In this document: positions 18,858 through 27,245 of the stretch, piece after piece
How positions within the stretch are numbered: position 1 is the stretch's first letter
Layout: the number at the start of each line of letters is the position of its first letter
NCBI RefSeq assembly: GCF_040703125.1
Contig: NZ_CP160035.1
Coordinates: 3,003,001-3,067,000, forward strand
Direction of reading: 5' to 3'
Source of the DNA: Flavobacterium ovatum
GTDB lineage: Bacteria; Bacteroidota; Bacteroidia; Flavobacteriales; Flavobacteriaceae
DNA: 64,000 bases
Notes under the pieces: generated by a model
What the model was told of the DNA's origin: nothing
Seen by the model: the letters and a program-made list of their open reading frames with translations, nothing else
Databases searched by the model: none
Made by a program: the position numbers and the translations under genes

Positions 18858-19754
18858 CTATAACTTTAAGTTATAATGTTTAATCAGGTTTTTAATAAAT
18901 AATGCTGTCAAAGCATTTTGACTTCCTTGTAGCGTAATAATATAAAAATAACGTTCAATCGCTAGATTATCAACATCAATAATCATTAATTCATTATTCT
19001 TCAGTTCTTTATTCACAGCATGAATAGACATAAAAGCAACACAATCAGAACTCGATAAATAAGATTTGATACTTTCAGTACTTCCTAGTTGCATTTCAAT
19101 TGTTAACTTATTAAGTGAAATGTTTTCTTTCTTTAAACTGTGTTCAATCACTTCTAATGTACCTGAACCTACTTCTCTGGTCAAGAATTTTAGTGTTTCT
19201 AATTCAGTTATCGAAATATTCCTTTTCCGTGCTAATGGATGATTCGTTCTGCAAACCAAAACTATTTCATCTTTTAAAAATGCTGTGTATTTTATAGAAG
19301 GATTTTTAGATTGTCCTTCCACGATACCCACTTCAATTTCTTTGTTAATCAAAGCATTTTCAATATGTTCCGTATTTCCATTTCTTAAGTTTACCTTAAT
19401 ATCTTTTAATTTCGAATGAAAATCAGCTAACAACGGTGAAATCACATATTGAGAAATGGTAGTACTCGCGCCCAATCGAAGTGAACCTTGGCGTTCTTTT
19501 GTCAAAATACTCATATCAAAATCGATAGTACGGTAGATTTCAAAAATATTTCGGCTGTGTTTTAATAAAATTTCACCTGCTTGAGTCAGGGATATTTTAG
19601 AACCTTTTCGATCAAAAAGCTTTATTTTATAACTGTCTTCTAATTCTTGAATGTGTTTGCTTACCGCAGGTTGCGTAATATACAATTCACTTGCCGCTTT
19701 AGTAAAACTTAAGCGATTGGCAGCTGTAACAAAAACTTGAAGTCTATAATCCAT
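18858..19754 (-). CDS. LysR-type transcriptional regulator, likely of the YeiH exporter
   Basis: A 298-residue regulator. The N-terminal winged helix-turn-helix (about 1-60) includes FTKAASELYITQPAVSKHI. The effector-binding domain follows from about residue 90 (RLGASTTISQYVISPLLADF). The Ser/Thr-rich segment TREVGSGTLEVIEH is typical of the CysB/YeiE/CbbR branch. It lies directly upstream of the yeiH-type gene on the same strand. Confidence 0.9.
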   Translation of the reverse strand: MDYRLQVFVTAANRLSFTKAASELYITQPAVSKHIQELEDSYKIKLFDRKGSKISLTQAGEILLKHSRNIFEIYRTIDFDMSILTKERQGSLRLGASTTISQYVISPLLADFHSKLKDIKVNLRNGNTEHIENALINKEIEVGIVEGQSKNPSIKYTAFLKDEIVLVCRTNHPLARKRNISITELETLKFLTREVGSGTLEVIEHSLKKENISLNKLTIEMQLGSTESIKSYLSSSDCVAFMSIHAVNKELKNNELMIIDVDNLAIERYFYIITLQGSQNALTALFIKNLIKHYNLKL

Positions 19755-19784
19755 TATTAAATATTAATTAAAAGAAAATCGTTC

Positions 19785-21812
19785 TTACAATAAGCCATTG
19801 TATTTTCTAACAAACCATTCGATAGAAAGAAAAAGAGTAATTAAAATCAATAGCCAATACCATTCAATTATAGGAGAACGACTGATAGTGTTTTTTTGGA
19901 TTGCTTTATAATCTGAATCATTCAATAGAGACTGTTCTAATTGCTCCATTTGATTAGGATAATAAAGCTTCCCTCTTGTTTGGCTAGCCAGTTGATTTAG
20001 TTTTTCGGCATCGGAATTTACAAATTGTTTTTCAATGTCAAAATCCAAAATATCAAACGTACTGGTGTAATTATTATTGGTATTTAATTCCTTGACAGTA
20101 AAAGCATAGTTACCTGGTTCAAGTCCGTCCAGGTTAACTTTGTATGAACTATTTGATTTCAGTAAATCATAATTTTTAGTTTGTTTTGTCTTTGTGTTTC
20201 TAACTGCAATCGTTAAATGTGCTTTCTCATCAAACTCATAATTTTTATTAAAAAATTGAGCATTAATTTCTATCGATTCTCCCGAATTATAAAAATTTTC
20301 ATGATTGACAATCAATGCTTTTTTGGAGTTGTTCAAAACTAAAAACTGAATAGTCTTGTCTATAAAAACATCATATTTATCAAATGACTGATTATTGATA
20401 TTGGTTTGTAAACGCCATCTCCAACTGTTTTCTCCAAATAGAAAAGCCATACGTTTTCCTTGACTCTCTGCAAATGATAATAAAGGTGCATCGGTATCGA
20501 TGTTTCTAATCTTGGAAGACAACAGAACAGAAACAGAACTTTTTGAAATAATTTTACCAAAAGGATTTTCTAAAGGAGGTAAATTTTCGAAACCAATATT
20601 TTCAATAGCAAACTGATTAAACTGCTCATTGAATTTACCAGTAAAATCTTCAGGTTGACCACTCATTTTAAACTCAAAATAATTTTGATTTTGATTCAAA
20701 AAACTAAAATCAGTGTGCATTCCTGTAATTATAAATGCATTAACTCCTGCTTTTTTAATTTGTTCAAAAACAGATTTAAAACTAATATTTGGCTGGTACA
20801 AAATACAAACAGCATAATCTTCTAATGCGTTGACTTCAATAGGCTTAATGATAGTTACTTTACGTTGTTCATTAGATTCTATAGAGCGTTTTAAAGCAGC
20901 AATATCAGGGTGAGTAATAGCTGAAATAATTGCAATATTTGTTTTTTGATTGAGAATCTCTACCGCAAAATTCTTAGTATTATTATAAGTGTTTTTTTCT
21001 TTTTCTACGGATAAAATAGTCACTTTGAATACTTGTACTCCTACTCTTTCAGCCGGTAAAAGTAAGTTGACAGTCGCACTTTTATTCGTACTTGAAAAAG
21101 AAACTTTTTGTTTTGCAATAATAGAATTTCCTTGTGAAATGGATAATTCAGCCTGAATGTTTTTATCTCCGGAATAGTTCATAAATACTTCTACAGGAAA
21201 TTTATTCTTGTAAAAAGCATATTTATTCACATTGAGTTGGTTGATTTTTAAGTCTAATACTTTTGTAGTATCTCCCACCACAATTGGAAAAACTTTGTTG
21301 GTGTTGTCAAAAGTAAAAACATAATCATTACCTGAAGTTTGATTTCCATCGGTAATAATGACTGTTGGATAAATTAGATTGCGATTGTAATTTTTTAATT
21401 TTTCAGCAATTCCATCAAAATTGGTTTGAGTTCCTTTAAAATCAAAAATATCTAAATATTTAAATTCGGAATCAAATTGATAGGATTGGATATTGAATTT
21501 ATCTGCTAACTTCTTACTATTACTCAAGTATTGGTAAGATTCTAAAGCTGTTTTAGAAGCATTTAAATGTACAATAGAACTAGAATTATCTACTACAATT
21601 GATAATGGAGGCTTAATTACTTCTAGTGTATTTCTTGTAATTACGGGATTTATTAATAAAATAAAAATTCCAAAAAGTGATAAAAAACGCAAAAAAGCCA
21701 AAAACAAATTCAGATTGGATTTGCTTTTGGCTTTATAATAATATTGAAAAAATGACAAACCTCCTGCTATTAGCAAAGAAAGTAAAAGTAGTAGTATTGT
21801 TGATTTATTCAT
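19785..21812 (-). CDS. Membrane-anchored von Willebrand factor A domain protein
   Basis: A 675-residue protein. Two hydrophobic segments at about 5-25 and 38-58 are followed by a vWA domain with an intact MIDAS start (SIVVDNSSSI, the DxSxS pattern) and TVIITDGNQTSG about 80 residues later. A long extracytoplasmic beta-rich region then leads to a C-terminal membrane segment (about 650-668, IEWYWLLILITLFLSIEWF). The layout recalls BatA/BatB-like proteins of the Bacteroidota envelope, but no MoxR ATPase gene is next to it. It lies 80 bp downstream of fabG on the same strand. Confidence 0.78.
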   Translation of the reverse strand: MNKSTILLLLLSLLIAGGLSFFQYYYKAKSKSNLNLFLAFLRFLSLFGIFILLINPVITRNTLEVIKPPLSIVVDNSSSIVHLNASKTALESYQYLSNSKKLADKFNIQSYQFDSEFKYLDIFDFKGTQTNFDGIAEKLKNYNRNLIYPTVIITDGNQTSGNDYVFTFDNTNKVFPIVVGDTTKVLDLKINQLNVNKYAFYKNKFPVEVFMNYSGDKNIQAELSISQGNSIIAKQKVSFSSTNKSATVNLLLPAERVGVQVFKVTILSVEKEKNTYNNTKNFAVEILNQKTNIAIISAITHPDIAALKRSIESNEQRKVTIIKPIEVNALEDYAVCILYQPNISFKSVFEQIKKAGVNAFIITGMHTDFSFLNQNQNYFEFKMSGQPEDFTGKFNEQFNQFAIENIGFENLPPLENPFGKIISKSSVSVLLSSKIRNIDTDAPLLSFAESQGKRMAFLFGENSWRWRLQTNINNQSFDKYDVFIDKTIQFLVLNNSKKALIVNHENFYNSGESIEINAQFFNKNYEFDEKAHLTIAVRNTKTKQTKNYDLLKSNSSYKVNLDGLEPGNYAFTVKELNTNNNYTSTFDILDFDIEKQFVNSDAEKLNQLASQTRGKLYYPNQMEQLEQSLLNDSDYKAIQKNTISRSPIIEWYWLLILITLFLSIEWFVRKYNGLL

Positions 21813-21891
21813 ATTTAGTAATACAATTTAGTCGCAGTGATCAGTTGCAGTGATCAGTTGAATACTGCAAACTGGGATTGTAAACTGTTTA

Positions 21892-22638
21892 CTATGTTAG
21901 CATTCCTCCACACACATTAAGTGTTTGTCCTGTTATATAAGCACTCATATCCGAAGCTAAGAAAAGACAAGCATTAGCAACGTCTACAGTAGATCCACCA
22001 CGTTTCAACGGAATTCCGTCTCTCCATCCTTGAACTACTTCTTCGCTTAATTTTGATGTCATTTCTGTTTCGATAAAACCTGGAGCAATTGCATTGCAAC
22101 GAATGTTACGAGAGCCTAATTCTAAGGCTACAGATTTTGTAAAACCAATAACACCTGCTTTTGAAGCCGCATAATTCGTTTGTCCTGCGTTTCCTTGTAC
22201 ACCTACTACACTACTCATGTTGATGATAGAACCTGCACGTTTTTTCAAAAATGTTTTTTGAACCGCTTTGGTCATATTAAACACCGATTTTAAGTTAACT
22301 GCAATAACAGAGTCAAAATCAGCTTCTGAGATACGCATTAACAAATTATCTTTAGTGATTCCAGCGTTGTTGATTAAGATATCAATAGTTCCAAAATCTT
22401 CCAAAACTTTATCTACCAAAATTTGTGCTTCATTAAAATCAGCTGCATTAGATTGGTATCCTTTAGCTTTAATTCCTAAAGCGTTTAATTCATTTTCTAA
22501 TTCTAAAGCTGATGCTGCGGAAGAACTGTATGTAAAAGCGACATTAGCACCATGTTTAGCAAAAACTTCTGCTACTCCTCTACCAATTCCGCGACTTGCT
22601 CCTGTTATAATGGCAACTTTTCCTTCTAGTAATTTCAT
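21892..22638 (-). CDS. fabG: 3-oxoacyl-[acyl-carrier-protein] reductase
   Basis: This NADPH-dependent reductase performs the first reduction of fatty acid elongation. The 248-residue short-chain dehydrogenase has the cofactor motif TGASRGIGRG (about 13-22), NNAG at about 89, and the catalytic Ser and YAASK (Tyr about 155). The ending GQTLNVCGGM is typical of FabG. A TATATTTG -7 box at 22673-22680 gives it its own promoter inside the minus-strand cluster. Confidence 0.95.
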   Translation of the reverse strand: MKLLEGKVAIITGASRGIGRGVAEVFAKHGANVAFTYSSSAASALELENELNALGIKAKGYQSNAADFNEAQILVDKVLEDFGTIDILINNAGITKDNLLMRISEADFDSVIAVNLKSVFNMTKAVQKTFLKKRAGSIINMSSVVGVQGNAGQTNYAASKAGVIGFTKSVALELGSRNIRCNAIAPGFIETEMTSKLSEEVVQGWRDGIPLKRGGSTVDVANACLFLASDMSAYITGQTLNVCGGMLT

Positions 22639-22672
22639 ATTTTTAGATGTATATTTATTGTATTTGGAAATA

Positions 22673-22680
22673 CAAATATA
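22673..22680 (-). promoter_or_regulatory. Bacteroidota -7 box of fabG
   Basis: Read on the minus strand this is TATATTTG, fitting TAnnTTTG, 34 nt before the fabG ATG. Confidence 0.5.
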
Positions 22681-22715
22681 GATTATTTAAGTGTTTTATA
22701 AAATTAGTTATATAA

Positions 22716-22745
22716 AAAAAGCCCCACAGATGCAGAGCTTTTTTA
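22716..22745 (-). terminator. Probable intrinsic terminator
   Basis: AAAAAAGCTCTGCATCTGTG then GGGCTTTTTTTA on the minus strand: AAAAAAGC pairs with GCTTTTTT, with further CTCTGCA/TGTGGGG partial pairing. It lies 3' of the 141-residue hypothetical gene and before fabG. Confidence 0.6.
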
Positions 22746-22763
22746 TAATTTAATGGAAAATGA

Positions 22764-23189
22764 CTAGAAAGCTACATTCCATCTTGGTAATTTCCCGTTT
22801 TTAGTTAAGAAATTTTGCAAAACTTGACCTTCTACAGAAGTTGGAATTCCTTTGTCTGCATCATTAAATGTTTCAAACCAAAGAACTTCTAGTCTTTCGA
22901 TGTTTTCGATTTTCATTTGTGCTGGCCATGAATATTTTCTTCCTGTTTTAGCAAATTGATGTCCGTTTACAATTTTATCATACAAACCACCATTTTTACT
23001 TTTCAAAGAACCGTCATTTTGAACTGTTCCTGTAGAACCTACCATGATTAATTCTTTATCATCACCGTTGATTGCGTTTACAACAAATACTCCACTTCCT
23101 TCTGAAGCATTACAAGCATCTTCTAAACTGTCTTCGATAGTAAAAGTAAAACTATTGTTTTCTTTGTATTTTTCTAATTCTTTGTACAT
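22764..23189 (-). CDS. Conserved hypothetical protein (possibly GIY-YIG-like)
   Basis: A 141-residue acidic soluble protein. Residues GSGVFVVNAINGDDKELIMV then VGSTGTVQNDGSLKSKNGG, YDKIVNGHQF and FLTKNGKLPRWNVAF form a recognisable conserved pattern, with a faint likeness to GIY-YIG nuclease folds (short strand, V-G-S, then a basic helix). The true GIY and YIG tripeptides are absent. I do not know its function. It has its own TACCTTTG -7 box at 23324-23331 and a terminator, so it is an independent unit between sucD and fabG. Confidence 0.7.
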   Translation of the reverse strand: MYKELEKYKENNSFTFTIEDSLEDACNASEGSGVFVVNAINGDDKELIMVGSTGTVQNDGSLKSKNGGLYDKIVNGHQFAKTGRKYSWPAQMKIENIERLEVLWFETFNDADKGIPTSVEGQVLQNFLTKNGKLPRWNVAF

Positions 23190-23323
23190 AATTGTTTGTT
23201 TATTATTTTGTGGTTTTCGACAAAAAAATACCCCACAAAATCGTGAGGATTCATCATAACCAATCGTTTATCAATCTTATAATTATTATTCGTACTGAAT
23301 AATCAGTGTTTTTTAATAAAGTG

Positions 23324-23331
23324 CAAAGGTA
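23324..23331 (-). promoter_or_regulatory. Bacteroidota -7 box
   Basis: TACCTTTG on the minus strand, an exact TAnnTTTG match, about 135 nt before the ATG of the 141-residue hypothetical gene. This implies a fairly long leader. Confidence 0.5.
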
Positions 23332-23354
23332 TTTCTTTAATTCTATTTTATACT

Positions 23355-23384
23355 AAAAAAGCCCCACAAAATGTGAGGCTTCTT
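23355..23384 (-). terminator. Intrinsic terminator of sucD
   Basis: On the minus strand GAAGCCTCACATTTTGTGGG is followed by GCTTTTTTAG. AAGCCTCACA pairs with TGTGGGGCTT around a short loop, and a T-run follows. It lies just 3' of the sucD stop. Confidence 0.8.
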
Positions 23385-23406
23385 ATATTTTAATTTTAGA
23401 AAAAGA

Positions 23407-24279
23407 TTATCCTAAAACTTCTTTTACTTTTTTACCAATTTCAGCTGGTGAATCAACAACGTAAATTCCGTTATCTCTCATGATTTGTTTTTTGGCAGCA
23501 GCAGTATCATCAGTACCTCCAACAATTGCACCAGCGTGCCCCATTGTTCTACCAGCAGGAGCAGTTTCTCCAGCGATAAAACCAATTACAGGCTTACGGT
23601 TACCATCAGCTTTGATCCATTTAGCAGCATCTGCTTCTAATTGACCACCAATTTCACCAATCATAATGATACACTCCGTTTCAGGATCGTTCATTAACAA
23701 TTCAACCGCTTCTTTTGTAGTTGTTCCAATGATTGGATCTCCACCAATACCGATAGCAGTAGTAATTCCTAATCCTTGTTTTACTACTTGATCCGCAGCT
23801 TCATAAGTTAAAGTTCCAGATTTAGAAACGATTCCTACAGTTCCTTTTTTGAAAACAAAACCTGGCATAATACCAACTTTAGCTTCACCCGGAGTAATAA
23901 CACCTGGACAGTTAGGACCAATTAATCTTGCATTTCTTGCCTTTACATAACCATTTGCTTTAATCATATCTGCAACAGGAATTCCTTCTGTAATAGCTAT
24001 AATTACTTTGATACCTGCATCTGCAGCTTCCATAATTGCATCTGCAGCAAAAGCTGGCGGTACAAAAATGATAGTCGTATCAGCTCCAGCTTGTTCAACC
24101 GCATCTTTTACTGTATTAAAAACAGGACGGTCTAAATGTGTAGAACCACCTTTACCGGGTGTAACTCCTCCAACAACGTTAGTACCATATTCAATCATTT
24201 GAGAAGCGTGGAATGTTCCTTCACTTCCTGTAAATCCTTGAACAATTATTTTGGAATCTTTATTAACTAAAACACTCAT
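23407..24279 (-). CDS. sucD: Succinate-CoA ligase (ADP-forming) subunit alpha
   Basis: The alpha subunit of the TCA-cycle enzyme that makes ATP (or GTP) from succinyl-CoA. The 290-residue protein starts [20 protein letters not shown]. It carries the CoA-binding Rossmann region ([10 protein letters not shown]), the conserved [14 protein letters not shown], and the phosphohistidine loop [10 protein letters not shown] near 245. Length is normal. sucC is not in the window, so the two subunits are encoded apart. A TATTTTTG -7 box lies at 24316-24323. Confidence 0.96.
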   Translation of the reverse strand: MSVLVNKDSKIIVQGFTGSEGTFHASQMIEYGTNVVGGVTPGKGGSTHLDRPVFNTVKDAVEQAGADTTIIFVPPAFAADAIMEAADAGIKVIIAITEGIPVADMIKANGYVKARNARLIGPNCPGVITPGEAKVGIMPGFVFKKGTVGIVSKSGTLTYEAADQVVKQGLGITTAIGIGGDPIIGTTTKEAVELLMNDPETECIIMIGEIGGQLEADAAKWIKADGNRKPVIGFIAGETAPAGRTMGHAGAIVGGTDDTAAAKKQIMRDNGIYVVDSPAEIGKKVKEVLG

Positions 24280-24315
24280 GATATATATTTTATGTAGTTT
24301 TTAAATTTTGTGTTG

Positions 24316-24323
24316 CAAAAATA
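24316..24323 (-). promoter_or_regulatory. Bacteroidota -7 box of sucD
   Basis: TATTTTTG on the minus strand, fitting TAnnTTTG, 37 nt before the sucD ATG. Confidence 0.5.
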
Positions 24324-24375
24324 GAAAATAGTAGGCAGTAATCTGTATTGAAAATCCGATTTTTTAACACAAAAT

Positions 24376-24738
24376 TCAGGGTTTTTGACTGATTTGAAAC
24401 CCACGGAATAATTTATTGTCTTTTATCTCCCAAATTACCATAAAATATCCCAGTAACATATCTTCTCTAGGGTTTTCAATGGTTTTTACTAAGTGGGAAT
24501 AACGAACTGAAATCGTATCTCCTTCTGCTACTATATGGCTTATTTTTACTTTTGAACGAACATATCCTTTGCTTAATTCCTTAGTAAAATTTATAATATC
24601 TTTATAATCAAATTTAGAAAATCCGCCACTATTATTCCAATCGAACGTAATTTCAGGATGTATATACTCCTTCATTATTTCACAATTGATTAAAGCATCT
24701 GATTTGTAAAAATCAACAACTAATTCTTTTGCAGTCAT
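24376..24738 (-). CDS. NTF2/SnoaL-like protein
   Basis: A 120-residue protein with a fold pattern like SnoaL: helix (AKELVVDFYKSDALINCEIM), HPEITFDWN, then strands VSEGD-like IVAEGDTISVRYSHLV and GYFMVIWEIKDNKLFRG. No catalytic residues can be assigned. The start codon is 2 bp from the stop of the lpxD-like gene, so it is cotranscribed with it and could serve the same envelope or lipid pathway, but this rests on context only. Confidence 0.72.
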   Translation of the reverse strand: MTAKELVVDFYKSDALINCEIMKEYIHPEITFDWNNSGGFSKFDYKDIINFTKELSKGYVRSKVKISHIVAEGDTISVRYSHLVKTIENPREDMLLGYFMVIWEIKDNKLFRGFQISQKP

Positions 24739-24740
24739 AA

Positions 24741-25670
24741 CTATCGTAATTTGGTTAAGATTTCAGGGATTTTTTTAAGATTTGCTAACTGTTTAAGTTG
24801 TTCTCTTGATTCTTGAATTGGTGTCCCAAAATAGGATTTACCACCTACAACAGATTTTGTAACACCCGTTTGCCCCATGATAACGGCTTTAGCTCCTATG
24901 GTAATTCCACTAGTGGTTCCTACTTGTCCCCAAAGTGTTACTTCATCTTCAATTATCACACAACCTGCAATACCAGTTTGTGAAGCAATTAAACATTTTT
25001 CACCAATAACGGTATCGTGTCCAACGTGAACTTGATTGTCTATTTTAGTTCCTTCTCCAATAGTAGTATCTCCAGTAACTCCTTTGTCAATGGTACAAAG
25101 CGCACCAATGCCTACGTTATCCTTGATAACTACTCTTCCTCCAGAAACCAATTGGTCAAAACCTGATTCTCTTTTTTTATAATAAAAAGCATCAGCTCCT
25201 AAAATAGTTCCCGCATGAATAATTACATTATTTCCAATAACGGTATGGTCATAAATTGAAACATTTGAGTGAATCAGACAATTATCACCTATAACAACAT
25301 TATTTCCAATGAAAACATTGGGTTGAATAATAGTTCCTTCACCTATTTTTGCCGAAGCAGCAATGGAAGTGGAAGAATATCGAAAAGGTTTGAAGTGATT
25401 GGTTAACTTATTAAAGTCTCTAAATGGATCATCAGAGATTAAAAGTGTTTTTCCATTTGGACAATCTACAATTTTATTAATCAATACAATAGTAGCAGCC
25501 GAATTAAGTGCTTTGTCGTAATATTTAGGATGATCCACAAAAACAATATCTCCAGATTCAACCACATGAATTTCGTTCATGCCTAGAACAGGAAAGTCCT
25601 TTGCTCCAACAAATTCGCATTGAAGCAAATTTGCAATTTCTTCTAAAGTATGTCCTTTTGGAAACTTCAT
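24741..25670 (-). CDS. Second LpxD-like UDP-3-O-acylglucosamine N-acyltransferase
   Basis: A 309-residue left-handed beta-helix acyltransferase. It has an N-terminal LpxD-type domain (about 1-95, [20 protein letters not shown]), then hexapeptide repeats ([13 protein letters not shown] and so on). His residues in [10 protein letters not shown] sit where the LpxD catalytic His is expected. It lies in the same cluster as the canonical lpxD (28633-29676) and is shorter and divergent from it, so it is a paralogue. It may attach another acyl chain or modify another UDP-sugar. An 18-bp perfect inverted repeat separates it from efp. Confidence 0.82.
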   Translation of the reverse strand: MKFPKGHTLEEIANLLQCEFVGAKDFPVLGMNEIHVVESGDIVFVDHPKYYDKALNSAATIVLINKIVDCPNGKTLLISDDPFRDFNKLTNHFKPFRYSSTSIAASAKIGEGTIIQPNVFIGNNVVIGDNCLIHSNVSIYDHTVIGNNVIIHAGTILGADAFYYKKRESGFDQLVSGGRVVIKDNVGIGALCTIDKGVTGDTTIGEGTKIDNQVHVGHDTVIGEKCLIASQTGIAGCVIIEDEVTLWGQVGTTSGITIGAKAVIMGQTGVTKSVVGGKSYFGTPIQESREQLKQLANLKKIPEILTKLR

Positions 25671-25700
25671 ATTATACTAATTGTATTTGATTAATAGTTT

Positions 25701-25746
25701 TACTTTTCCGTATTCAATATTAATTAGAATTGAATACGGAAAAGTA
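25701..25746 (-). repeat. Perfect 18-bp inverted repeat between efp and the lpxD-like gene
   Basis: TACTTTTCCGTATTCAAT, a 10-nt loop, then its exact reverse complement. No T-run follows on the minus strand, so it is a poor terminator. It could be a processing or attenuation stem between the two cistrons. Confidence 0.7.
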
Positions 25747-25752
25747 TAAAAA

Positions 25753-26319
25753 CTACTCTTTTACACGCTCCATGTAATTACCTGAAGCGGTGTCAATTTT
25801 AATTTTATCACCTTCATTAATAAATAAAGGAACGTTTACAGAAGCACCCGTTTCTACAGTTGCTGATTTTGTTGCATTTGTAGCTGTATTCCCTTTAATT
25901 CCAGGTTCTGCATAAGTTACTTCAAGTACCACTGATGAAGGCATATCTACAGAAAGAGGTAATTCGGTTTCAGTATTGATACTCACCATTACACTTTCAC
26001 CTTCCTTTAATAAATCAGGAGAATCTAATATGTTTTTATTCAAAGAAATTTGTTCGAAAGATTCTACATTCATAAAATGGAATAAATCACCTTCTGGATA
26101 TAAATATTGAAATTTATGGTTTTCAACACGAACTTCTTCGATTTTGTGTCCAGCCGAAAAAGTATTGTCTAAAACTTTACCATTTGATAAACTTCTAAGT
26201 TTTGTACGAACAAAAGCAGGTCCTTTCCCCGGTTTAACATGAAGAAATTCGATTATTTTATAAATATCATTATTGTATTTTATACACAATCCGTTTTTAA
26301 TATCTGATGTAGATGCCAT
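25753..26319 (-). CDS. efp: Elongation factor P
   Basis: EF-P relieves ribosome stalling at proline runs. The 188-residue protein has the full three-domain length. The KOW-like N-terminal domain contains VKPGKGPAFVRTKLRSL, with the lysine of the PGKG loop at the modification position. The two OB domains follow, ending GDKIKIDTASGNYMERVKE. It lies between lpxA and the lpxD-like gene, an arrangement I associate with Flavobacteriia. Confidence 0.96.
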   Translation of the reverse strand: MASTSDIKNGLCIKYNNDIYKIIEFLHVKPGKGPAFVRTKLRSLSNGKVLDNTFSAGHKIEEVRVENHKFQYLYPEGDLFHFMNVESFEQISLNKNILDSPDLLKEGESVMVSINTETELPLSVDMPSSVVLEVTYAEPGIKGNTATNATKSATVETGASVNVPLFINEGDKIKIDTASGNYMERVKE

Positions 26320-26333
26320 TTATTTTGCTTTTG

Positions 26334-26399
26334 GCTAATAGCTTTTACTATTAGCAGTTTATATTTAATTTTTCATCTTTTGGCCAAAAGCCAAAAGAT
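26334..26399 (-). repeat. Two tandem stem-loops between lpxA and efp
   Basis: On the minus strand the first stem is ATCTTTTGGC/GCCAAAAGAT (10 bp, 26375-26399) and the second GCTAATAG/CTATTAGC (8 bp, 26334-26355). Both are perfect. An A/T-rich stretch separates them. Neither has a clean T-tract, so partial termination or RNA processing is more likely than a full stop. Confidence 0.6.
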
Positions 26400-26404
26400 A
26401 TTTA

Positions 26405-27193
26405 TTACGAAGTACTACTTGTATATCCTTTCATCACTCCTCTTGATGAGTTTCTAATAAAATCTAAAATTTCATCACGTTCTGGAGTCGCTTCCATTTC
26501 TGCTTCAATGATACCGATTGCTTGTGTAGTATTGTAATTTTTTTGGTAAAGAATGCGATAAATATCTTGAATTTCTCTGATTTTTTCAGTGGTAAATCCT
26601 CTTCTTCTCAATCCAACAGAATTGATTCCTACGTAAGATAATGGTTCTTTAGCAGCTTTGGTATATGGAGGAACGTCCTTTCTTAATAAAGAACCTCCTG
26701 AAATCATAGAATGAGCTCCAATACTAATAAATTGATGTACGGCCGATAATCCACCAATTACCGCGTAATTACCTACTGTAACATGACCTCCTAATAAAAC
26801 TCCATTAACGATAATTGCATTGTCTCCAATGTGGCAATCGTGTGCAATATGGGCAGTTGCCATAATCAAACAGTTGTTTCCAATGGTAGTTTGCCCTGAA
26901 GCAATTGTACCTCTATTGATTGTAACACATTCTCTGATAGTACAATTATCACCTATAATGGCTAGAGAATCTTCTCCACCAAACTTTAAATCTTGAGGAA
27001 CAGCAGAAATAACGGCACCTGGAAAGATGTTGCAATTTTTACCAATTCTAGCACCTTCCATAATGGTTACATTGGATCCAATCCAAGTACCATCACCAAT
27101 AATAACATTATTATGGATGGTTGTAAAAGGTTCTATAACCACATTTTTTGCGATTTTTGCACCTGGATGAACATAAGCTAATGGTTGATTCAT
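26405..27193 (-). CDS. lpxA: Acyl-ACP:UDP-N-acetylglucosamine O-acyltransferase
   Basis: LpxA performs the first step of lipid A synthesis. The 262-residue protein opens with hexapeptide repeats from the N-terminus (LAYVHPGAKIAKNVVIEPF). The catalytic His lies in MATAHIAHDCHIGDNAIIVN. The C-terminal helical part (NSVGLRRRGFTTEKIREIQD) is the LpxA-specific acyl-chain ruler domain. It is 52 bp downstream of lpxC-fabZ in the operon. Confidence 0.96.
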   Translation of the reverse strand: MNQPLAYVHPGAKIAKNVVIEPFTTIHNNVIIGDGTWIGSNVTIMEGARIGKNCNIFPGAVISAVPQDLKFGGEDSLAIIGDNCTIRECVTINRGTIASGQTTIGNNCLIMATAHIAHDCHIGDNAIIVNGVLLGGHVTVGNYAVIGGLSAVHQFISIGAHSMISGGSLLRKDVPPYTKAAKEPLSYVGINSVGLRRRGFTTEKIREIQDIYRILYQKNYNTTQAIGIIEAEMEATPERDEILDFIRNSSRGVMKGYTSSTS

Positions 27194-27245
27194 CTACTAT
27201 TTTTTAAATTAGATTATCTACGGAGTAAAACTCCTAAAATGATTC

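Noticed and set aside
21826..21860. Short direct repeat GTCGCAGTGATCAGTTGCAGTGATCAGTTG
   Set aside because: Two tandem 13-bp copies only; most likely slippage, with no other feature to support a function.
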